From Collodictyon triciliatum (taxonomy: Eukaryota > CRuMs): a stretch of DNA of 21,233 nucleotides. The stretch is taken from contig JBHJMP010001195.1 of the NCBI GenBank assembly GCA_043381765.1, positions 1 through 21,233 of the forward strand, in the 5' to 3' direction. Positions 9,556-20,500 of the stretch are shown here, in pieces. The position numbers and the translations under genes are program-made. The notes under the pieces are model-generated. The model worked only from the letters and a program-made list of their open reading frames with translations. It did not search any database and was not told the origin of the DNA. Each line of letters begins with the position of its first letter. The stretch's first letter is position 1.

Positions 9556-10754
9556 AGCAACTATCTGCTCGAAACATTCTCGCCTCAGTTCGCCGCCTGT
9601 GATACCACCACACCTCCGCCTGACTCGGCTGGAAATGCGCACTTGGCAACAGCTCATCTTCGCTCACATAAATCGTTGCCTCGCTTCGGCCGCCTTTTTG
9701 CTGCTGTACGGTAAGGAGCACGAAGTGTTTTATTGGAATGAATATAAATGCATGTGTGAGATGTCTACTGAAGCTCATGTAGCTGATTTTTCTTTTTTCC
9801 TTTTCTTTTTTTCTTGGATATAGTAACGCCACGGAGGTCAAAAGCGCCGGCTTGAAGCAAACACAACCAAGCATAGGAATGGAACCCTCCGCTCGACCAA
9901 AGCTTCCCAGCCACGCAGCTATTCGCTCCCAAAGAGCGCCCGGAAGCAGAACCTGTACGACTCGGCTGCCACGTCCGCCTTCGAGGTAAGCACAAATGCC
10001 CATAACTACTACGCCCACATACAGGAAAGGAAAGAATGAGCAAAAGTCCTGAAAGACATCGAGTGCCACGATGAGAAGAATATCACCCGGCTATTAGGTC
10101 ACCTTCAAGAATATACAACAGCCTTTTCCAAAAGAAAAAATCGCCGAGAGAGAGAGAGTTAAACAATACTTGACTGTTCTTTTTTTGCCCATACGAAGAG
10201 AGGCCAGCTCTTTGCTACCCATTATCTGCGGCATTCCTCCTGGCTTCATCAAGGGCGACATTGGAGGTACGTGAAAATAAAACTGTCATCGCCCAAAGTG
10301 TATTTCAAAGCCTGAAAGTGTTTTTGATTAATGATAAGCTGAACAAGAACCCAACATCAGAATTAACCAAAGTATAATAAAAGGAAATCAACTTGCATGT
10401 CACGTTTCCGTCCCTCTTTCGTACTCCGTCCCAGAACACAAGCAAAAAGGAAAAAGAAAAAAAAGGATGGTAAACACCGTCACAATACTAACAGACCGAG
10501 CTGTCATGCATAGAAAGACAATGTCGACCCTTTTAAACACAACCTCATGGAAATATGGAAGAATCAGCACTCAAGCAAAAAGTTACTTTCACAGGAGCTC
10601 CCCCTAAAAAGTGGACTGGTCCTTGGAAACGCGCCTCACCCAAAAAAAATCTTGACAAACAATCCCATGTGCAGTATTATGAAGTCAGTATTATTTCTAT
10701 TTTTCATTCAAAATGTTGTTTCTATTTCATTCGAAGAGTATTGTTATACAATAA
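9556..10754 (+). CDS. Unrecognised forward gene of about five short exons, tentative
   Basis: Exons are 9556-9710, 9824-9985, 10199-10266, 10595-10683 and probably 10737-10754 (TAA). Borders are GT-AG and one reading frame runs through all of them (phases 2, 2, 1, 0). The product is about 164 residues, basic and rich in Ser, Pro and Arg. Segments include SHKSLPRFGRLFAAVR, KQTQPSIGMEPSARPKLPSH, LLPIICGIPPGFIKGDIGG and APPKKWTGPWKRASPKKN. The start is uncertain: in frame at 9496 there is an ATG whose first 20 codons are a Leu/Ile-rich hydrophobic stretch, but that stretch is AT-rich like an intron and ends in a possible acceptor (ACTCAAG). I recognise no family. The composition and repeated PPKKW/PWKR-like basic motifs would suit a disordered structural or cytoskeletal protein, but that is a guess. 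Confidence 0.4.
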
Positions 10755-11557
10755 AAATTCCTAATGAAACATTTTTCATGATTTGTCTGTTAATGCAAGG
10801 CACATTTGGAAAAAACGCTTACGTTGAATGGAAGACAAGCATATAAACCTTGAAAAATCCATGCGCTGGTGGTTTGGTATATTTATATTCAAATCTGACG
10901 CAAAAATCTTCACGATGCAAACCTCACACGATGATTAATGGAGAGTATTACATTAGTATCGGTATTAAGATTTTATTTTGTTTGTAAATTTGGCATTCTG
11001 TGGGAATATACTAACCATGACATATAATTTGAGACGTTTGCACAATTTAGAATATTTTTAAAGGATAATAAAAAATTGACCGGAATAATATCCCGAATCA
11101 TCGTGCAGAGATTTGCAGACATCACATATCTTATATTTACTAAATATTTAGCATTCACAAAATATTTTATGTTTAGTGACTGTATGATACATAAGCAACC
11201 CACATCAATAGTGTTTACAGATCAAAGAAGCAGTTAAAAAAGATACATGAAATCCATCAAATGTATTGAGATATTTGCAGTCCCTTATAATTTATTTCAT
11301 AATAAAGAAAAATAAAATATAATAAGAATTGACGATATAATGAACTTTGAGCGTTAATACAATAAAACCTTGTCAGCCCATGAAACAATCTAAAACGCTT
11401 TCAAAATAAGAATCATAATTAATCAAACAATATCCATTCAAGAAAAAGGAGAAATAGGTTGTTATATATTAGAGTTGATTGATTATTGGCATATATTATA
11501 AGCGATGAATACGATGTTTTTATGCAACACACACGAAGGAATAGGAATATTCGAAAC
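10755..11557. other. AT-rich intergenic region upstream of the giant STAND gene
   Basis: This is AT-rich sequence with no coding segment that I can support. It should contain the 3' flank of the preceding tentative gene and the promoter of the large forward gene. A further in-frame ATG for the large gene sits at 11522, so the last 36 bases could be coding. Confidence 0.5.
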
Positions 11558-14500
11558 ATGTCTGCAACCGAAGCAAGCACCGAGGCCAACATCAGTCTTG
11601 TCACCATTGACGAAGTCTGTACAAATACATACATTTTGATCAATAATTATTATATATATTAGAGAGGATAGATTACTTACGCCAACTACTGAGCATAGGC
11701 TGTCCTCGAATGGGTGAACCACCACCTGGGAAAAATCGAGCTCAAGGCGAAGAACATCCGCGATGACTTTACGGACGGGTTCTATTTGGCCATATTGATT
11801 GCGGCGGTTACCGGAAAGTCCTTGGGAAGCTACCATTCCCGCTTGTTTGCGTATACTTTATTTATGATATTTAGACATTAATTCTGTAATTTTCATGGAT
11901 TTGTATTTCATCCCTGTATTTATATCAGTGACAAAGCTATTGAGGAGGAGGTTCTTGTTGACGAGAATCAAAAACTCATCATTGATTGGTTTGTGAGATT
12001 TAATGTGTGTGATGAGGCTGTTGCTTCTCAGTCCCATTTCGCTGGTTTGCTTTATTTGTTTTCAAGGGAAATAATATTGGAATTTTTCATATGTCACAAT
12101 TTTATTTTGTATGAGTAATTGACATGTAAATATTCTTACAGATTTGGTCAATACAATTCTCCAGTATCTTATTGGACAAAGCGTTGGCCATCTGGGAAAT
12201 ATCGGCGTAAAAATTCTTACTTTTTTCTTCATTTTTCACGATTTTTGAACTATGTCGAAATATAATTTCTGGTCGTTAAAAATTATAGAAAAAATGTCGT
12301 GAGAGGTACAATATTGCCAAGAGGCTCTACGAAAGAGCAAATGCCCCGTTTCCGTTCCATGGTTGAAATTCGATGTATCTTAATTTTTTTTTATGTTTTT
12401 TTATTTATTGTATTTTTTTATATGTTAACTATATTAAATTTAAAATTTTATGCAGGTCTTGGTCTGGAAGAAAAAGGCTCTGTCGTGTTCATCCGCACTT
12501 GCATTCTTCTTGACAAGGTAGTAATAATTAATTAAAAACATATAATGAACATTTAATAAATACATTTCGTTTTGTCGAGTATAATCGCATATGCAAACCA
12601 GATGAAGCTCGCTTGTGAAGACATGAAGGAGAGGCAATACAAGAAGTGGAATCCAGCTCCACAAAGATACATGAGCTCGATACCACTTCCCGAAATTATC
12701 TTTGAAGAGCGTGTCATCCGTGTTTTCCTTTCCTCCACTTTACGTGACATACAGCAAGAAAGAGACGAGTTTTTCAAGAACGGAGCCCCTGAGTAAGTAT
12801 ACTACATTTTTATAGTGAATAAATCTATGATAAGGAATGATAATTTGATGTCACCATTCGCTTTCATAACAATATAATATTAATGACAGGTTGAAAAGAC
12901 TTGCGAAATCGAAGGGACTGGACCTTGTCTTTATCGATTTGCGCTGGGGACTGACTTCTGTGGACAGTAGTGAGGGATGGGTAGTGGCTTCATTATAACA
13001 TGTCATCATATTTTCAATAATTGAAATGATGTGTTGCATTTTATAAAATGGATACCTTAATTCATTCCTTTTTTCTTCATATTTATTGTAGGTTGTCATT
13101 CGCTGTCTGGACTCCATTGGAAAATGCCCATACTTTGTGTGCTCTCTCGGTGCGCGCTACGGCTGGATTCCTGACCAGAACAAAACGGAGCTGAATAAAC
13201 AAGCCCGCCTTGAGGAGCTGCTGAAAACCAAGCCTGATGCCACCATGAAGGATATCTCTGTGGAATGGCGCAGTGAAACGAATAGCCGCTTCCCATTCAT
13301 TGATGGAATGCCTGGGTTGAGTGTGACTGAATACGAGGTGAAGTGAATCTCTACATTATATTCGGTATCGTCTCACGAATAATAACAATAGAGTAATTAA
13401 ACAAATCATTCTCTAAATCATTATTCATGCTCAGATTCAGTACGCCTGTCTGATTGACAAACCAGCATGCAGCCGAGCTTTCTTTTACCTCCGCGATGAG
13501 CAGTATGCTGTCCAAAATGCCAAGAGCGAGGAAGAAAGAAAGCTATTCCAAGCTGAAAGCGAAGAGGCGGTAAAAATTGATAGAAAGTCTTTAATTTTCT
13601 TTTTTATGTTATTATGTTACTTTTATTTAATTATTTGATTTTTTTGACATATATTATAATGTATTTTTTTTTTAGCGTAAGAGGCAGGACGAGCTCAAAG
13701 GGAAAGTCAAGGCCAAGTTCGGGCATGTTGTCTACAAAGGAGGGAAGGAGTATTCGGACTTTGTGACCTACCATCTCTCCTATGCCATCGAGCGAGACTT
13801 TGGGAAGCAAACCGTATTTTTTATTTTTAATGGATTGAGATTTAAATATTGATTGGTGGTATATATTTCATTTCATTTATATTTTGTTATCATGACTATA
13901 ATATAGGTGAGAGACCCTGAAGACCAAGCGCAGCACCAGTTCAAGATGCATCGACTGGCTGGGTTTGGCGGAAGAAAGGAGCTTCTCAAGACAATCATGG
14001 AGCAAGTAAGATAAAGATCAATTAATTAAAAATGACATCGCTGTCTTTTTATTTTCTCTTTTCAATTCTCTTATTCTTTATTTATCAGGCCATGAGCCAG
14101 CTGAACATAGACAAGTCCAAAATCATCGTTCTTGCTGCCGAGTCTGGTATTGGAAAGTCGTCGCTCATGGCTGCTACAGTGAGAGACCTCGAAGGGCTGA
14201 AGCATCCTGGGCTGCATGTCTTTTTCCATTTTATCGGATGCACCGACCTCAGCAGTTACGTTGAAAGGTAATTTTTATTTGTAATTTTTAATGGGTTTTA
14301 TGATGGTTTTGGTTGTTTTGTATATTCAAGCCTTTTTTTATTTAGCATTTCGATTCGCTTCTGGACTCTGGTCACAAACTCTGCCAACTTTGTCGAGAAA
14401 AAGAAGCAAGAAGCTGGTATTACAGTATTTTATTTTATTTTTCAATTCAATTCAATTCAAATTTCGTGTAATTATTCATCTATTTTTTTATTTTGCCACC

Positions 14501-17500
14501 AGAATACGAAAAAGAGGGACTCCAGGGCTTGCTGAAAATGGTTCAGGAGAAAAATAAGTAATAATTATGCCAATTTTGTCTATTTTAATTATAAAATCAA
14601 AATTAAAATAATTTGAATCGAATTAAAAATTTGATATTAAATTATATATTGTAGGGACGAGATGTTTGTCTTCCTCATCGATGCCATCAACCAAATCCAC
14701 CCATCGCAAGGAACGCCAGCTCCGCATCTGCTGACCTGGTTGCCCAAAGAAACGCCACCTAATGTTGCGATGGTTGTGTCGACCATTCATACCCATGAAT
14801 CTTGCACGGTATTCATCATTTATTTAAGTTTTGGATATGTTTATTTTCTGCATAAAATTGATTTGAGTGGATCTTTATTAAATGTACCTGTCATAAGTCT
14901 GCCAAGCAAAGTGGACTGGAGCCGATTTCTGTCGCCAAGTTGACCGAGGGCGAAATTAAGGACGGTGTCGAATCATTCCTCATCCGCTATGACAAGACCC
15001 TGAACGAAAAGCAAGTTGGAATGATTCTGGCTGACTTTGAATATACTGGTGAGACATTTGTTAAAAGAGTGTATATTTTGATTCCTTTTTTAGTTGTATG
15101 ATTTAGTTATTCATTATCTGATATTTCTATAGGCCATCCACTTTATCTCCGCATCATTCTGGATGAGGTCAGGATCTTTGGCGTCTATGAGAAGATTGAT
15201 GAAGAACTGTTTGTGCTGCTTTCTACGGATGGTGTCATTGAGCTTTACACTCTCATTATCAAGCGCTGGCAACTGAAGTTTGACAGGAAAGGTGAGTATT
15301 GGTTTCATATTTCACAAAAAAAAAAAAGCAATATAATTGAAACTTTTATTGATCGATACTTTTTCAGTGGCCTCATCTGATGGAAAAGAGACAATGAAGG
15401 TCGAGTATGTCTCTCTCTCGATGAAGGTTCTGTTTGTCTCTCGTATTGGTTTGAGTGAAGGTGACTTGGACAAGTACATGAAAGATGCGATTGGCACAGG
15501 ATTCGAGCTTGCTGAGTGGTTTGCTTACTCTTGAATATTAATAGAATTAAAAGGTTTGCCCTTTTCTTTTCTTTTTTATTTGACTTATCTTTTATCCATT
15601 CAAATAGGAAATCCTTCTTCTTTACCCTTATCGAGTCGCTTTTCGTCCGCAATGGAAGGTTAGTGTCAATATTCAGTCTTTTTGATTCATTAATATGTTT
15701 TTCTGTTATAATTCTATGTTGGATAAAAGCCTTAATTACTTATATCAAAGATGCATGTACTTCCACCAGCTGCTGCTGGAGACCTCCCAAAAGGTCTACT
15801 TCTCCGAAGAGAAAGAGGTGGAAAAAACGCACGAAAAATACGGAAAATGGCTGTTTGGACAGTATTCTGAGGCTGCTGACGCGGATGAGGAGCTTGCTGC
15901 TGAGATTTGCTACCAACTTCTGAAGGGCAGTTTGTTTGACTTGCTTGTCGAATACATGAAGCAAAAACATGTAATTTTTTATTTTTTATTTTTCGATTAT
16001 TCTTAGTTATAATGAAACGGCATTCACTGATTAATTTTAATACTTTATAGGTTATCAGTATCATGCTCGGCGGTCGCTATCGCTACGAGTTCTTTACATG
16101 CTGGAGAGCAATCAACGCAAGTGGAGCAGCAAACTACAAAGATGTTTATGGAAGCTTGGCTAAGGTAATTTATAATTTTTTTAAAAATTTTTGAAGGTTA
16201 CTACTCACAAATTTAATTATCAATCATGATATATCTATTAATTTTTTTTTGTTTTTTTCAGTCTTTGGATAAAGTGGGAGACCTGCTGGTTGGATTTTTC
16301 TTGGAGTCTTTTGAGAACTCGTTTTTGTTGTCTGTACTGAATGTGCGTCTTGGAAAGCATCAGACAGAAGGTATACAATTTGTTATCTTTTTTGATGAAT
16401 TTATGCAATGAAGATGAGTTGATGTGTGGACATATTGAATAATCTGCGAATTTACAGATGCAAAGGCTGCTGATTACCTGAATCTTGGTCGTGTCTACAA
16501 GAATCTCCAAAAGTAAAGAAAAAAGAACAAATAAAATTTTGATTATCGATTAATACAAGATTATAAAATATAATGAAAACTTTTCTAAAATAAAAATTAA
16601 AAAGCTGGGCGGAGTCCATGGTCTACTACAAGAAATGCCTCGATGCAGTTGAGAAAAATGAAGATGATTCCCTGGGTATCGCTACCATTCACGAAGAGAT
16701 GGGAATTATCTACCAACATCAGGATAAGTAAGTCTCGCTCGCCACTTAAAATATTAAATATAGTTAATGTTACAAAAAAAGGTGTTCTGATATATTATTT
16801 ACACAGAATTGATGAAGCCCTCCACGAATACAAGAAATCCCTGGACTTTAGAATAAAAAAACTGGGCGAAAACGACTTGCAAGTGGCCCAATCGTACGAC
16901 CGCTTCGGAGACATATATGTGAAACAGTCAAAGTAACATTTGAATAATTTATATTCGCTGATTTTCTGCTTTTATATTGTAAATTAATTTATGCTGATCA
17001 ATTTTTTATGATAGGAATGAGCAAGCTCTGGCTGAATACACAAAGGCCATGAAAATCCGCCAAAAGAAAGTCGGAAACGAGCATCCTCTTGTCGCAACAT
17101 CGCACCAGAACTATGGTCATGTCTCTCTGGCTGGGAAAAAGTAGCTTAGTTATTCGATTTAACCTGATTTTAAATATTATCATCATTTTTGAGAAATATT
17201 AATATGATTGAATCACAAAGGTATGAAGAGTCTATTGACAACTACGAAAAAGCGAAAGCAATCCTTGAAAAATCATTGGGAGCCAAGCATGCATCTGTTG
17301 CCTCGACAATCCAGTTTATTGCGAACGTTCATCTTGCCAGTGGAAAGTTGAAATTTCTAAATTTTAGATATTTGCATACATAATTTTCCTTTCTTTTAAT
17401 TTTTGCAAAAAGAGTGTGGCTTTATATCTTTCATTTGTATGGACTCTATTTAGGGTTATATTTTTGATAATAAAATTTAAAGTATTTAATAACCAAAACC

Positions 17501-20500
17501 ATCGTATTATATAGGAAAACTGAGGCCTTATCCTCACTAAAGCAATCACTGGATATTTTCATAATTGCCCTGGGTGAAAATCATCCGAATGTTGTGGCCT
17601 GCTATGAAATGATTGGAGACATCAGCCATGATTTGAAGGAGTATGTCTTTAACAATTATTTTTAAATTTTTAATTGAAAACAGCGTATTTACTCGCTCAT
17701 ATTATCCTAGCTTTAAGGGTGCTTTGCAGGCCTATGTAAAGACGCTGGATATTCGCATGAGAACGCTGGGCGAAAAGCATGCTGATTATGCGACTTCCCT
17801 TGAAAATGTTGGCAGAACAAACTTTAGCCTCAAGAGGTTTATTTCTGTATTATTTGTTAAAATCGAATATTTTGATTTCATACTTGTAAAAAAGAAAATC
17901 AATAATGTAATAATATAATTGCATTTAGAATGGACCAAGTTGTTGAATACTTCCAGAAGGCAGCTGCTATAAGAAAGGAGACAAAGACAATCATGTCACT
18001 GAAAGACGGCCATCAGATTGAAAAGATTATCCGATTTATGAAGGACAAGAAGGAACACGAAACAGTCATTCAGCTGTACAAAACAGCTGCTGTTAGACAC
18101 GGTGAGAAGTCCTCCTTTGAAAACTGGGACTGCTGGGTGGCTTGTGAGAATGCGCATCAACACTGCAAAGAGAACAAGCTGTATGAAAGTGGCGTCGAAT
18201 TTTGGGCTGAGATGAGAGATATATTTGCTGATAAAGTTGGATGGATTCACCCCACAACATTAAACTCATGCGAATACTTGTCCGTCTATTCAAAAGAAAT
18301 CGGAATCAACAAAGAGCTTGTCGAGTTAACAAGAGTCAAGAAATTCATCAGCGAAACTCTTGATGATGCAAAGTTGGATGGAGAATGGAATCGTAAGCAA
18401 ATCATTGCATCGTTATTCAGAATTGTCTACATGTCAAAGACTGATGAAAGCAAATCAAAGGCTGCGTCTGATGCCATGACACTTTTGAATTTCATGAACG
18501 TTTCGTTTGGTGGAATGGATTTATCAAACATCAAAATTCCAAATGCAAATCTCAGTAACTCAATCCTTGATGGCGCAAATTTAACTGATGCCAACTTGAG
18601 TGGTGTTGATTTCACGAATTCGATGCTTGGTGATTGTGTTTTTGATCACGCGAATATGAATAATTTGAAATTTGGAATTTCTCATGATAAATTAGAAGGG
18701 CATACTGAGACTGTCTATAGTATTTGCAATATTCAAGGACCGAATGGTGAAAATTGGTTGGCTTCCGGAGGTAATGATAGAACATTACGTATTTGGGATG
18801 TAGCCACAGGAAGCCAAATCAAAAGATTAAATGGACATACAAATGCTGTCAGCTGTATTTGCAGTATTCAAGGATCGAATGGTGAAAATTGGCTGGCTTC
18901 AGGAAGTGAGGATAAAACAATACGTATTTGGGATGTAGCCACAGGGAGCCAAATCAAAACATTAGAGGGTCACACAGAAGGTGTCACTAGTGTTTGTAGT
19001 ATTCAAGGACCAAATGGTGAAAAGTGGCTGGCTTCTGGGAGTCGTGATAATATAATACGTATTTGGGATGTAGCCACAGGAAGCCAAATCAAAACATTAA
19101 AAGGACATACAGGCTATGTCATAAGTGTCTGCAGTATTCAAGGACCGAATGGTGAAAAGTGGCTGGCTTCTGGAAGTGGTGATAGCACAATACGTATTTG
19201 GGATGTAGCCACAGGAAAAAAAATTAAAACATTAAAAGGACATGAGAATGATATTAATAGTGTTTGCAGTGTTCAAGGACCAAATGGTGAGAAATGGTTG
19301 GCTTCTGGAAGTGGTGATAAAACAATACGTATTTGGGATGCATCCACAGGAAAACAAATAAAAACATTAAACGGGTATGCAAATTGGGTCTTGAGTGTTT
19401 GCAGTATTCAAGGATCGAATGGTGAAAAGTGGTTGGCTTCTGGAAGTGGTGATGATACAATACGTATTTGGGATATAGCCACAGGAAACCAAATCAAAAC
19501 ATTAGAAGGACATACAAATACTGTCAATAGTATTTGCAGTATTCAAGGACCGAATGGTGAAAGGTGGTTGGCTTATGGGAGTGATGATGAACCAATACGT
19601 ATTTGGGATATAGCCACAGGAAACCAAATCAAAAAATTAGAAGGTCATGAAAATGATGCTAACACTGTTTGCATTATTCAAGGACCGAATGGTGAAAAGT
19701 GGCTGGCCTCTGGAAGCTATGACAAAACAATACGTATTTGGGATATAGTCACAGGAAACCAAATCAAAATATTAAAAGGTCATACAAGTGTTGTCTATAG
19801 TGTTTGCAGTATCCAAGGACCGAATGGTGAAAAGTGGCTGGCCTCTGGAAGCTATGACAAAACAATACGTATTTGGGATATAGCCACAGGAAACCAAATC
19901 AAAACATTAGAAGGTCATGCAAGTGTTGTCTATAGTGTTTGCAGTATTCAAGGACTGAATGGTGGAAGTTGGTTGGCTTCTGGAAGTATGGATTATACAA
20001 TTCGTATTTGGGATGTAGTTACAGGAAACCAAATCAAAAAATTAGAAGGTCATGCAGAAGGTATCTATAGTATTTGCAGAGTTCAAGGACCGAATGGTGA
20101 AAATTGGTTTGCCTCTGGAAGTGAAGATAAAACAATACGTATTTGGGATGCAGCCACAGGAAACCAAATCAAAAAATTAAAAGGTCATAAAGACGCTGTC
20201 TATAGTGTTTGCGCTATTCAAGGACCGAATGGTGAAAAGTGGTTGGCCTCTGGAAGTGAAGATAAAACAATACGTATTTGGGATGTAGCCACAGGAAACC
20301 AAATCAAAACATTAGAAGGTCATATAAGGGAAGTTGACAGTGTTTGCAGTATTCAAGGACCAAATGGTGAAATGTGGCTGGCTTCTGTAAGTGATGATGA
20401 TACAATACGTATTTGGGATGTAGCCACAGGAAACCAAACACACAGTCTGCAAAAATCAGAAGTGACTTACACGCAAGGAAAATACCTAGTCATGAAAGAA

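Noticed and set aside
9551-10069. Reverse-strand open frame of 172 codons
   Set aside because: It runs through what look like introns on the other strand, and the forward strand offers four in-phase exons with good borders.
19254-19460. Reverse open frame rich in His within the WD40 array
   Set aside because: It is an antisense reading of two WD40 units and repeats with their period.
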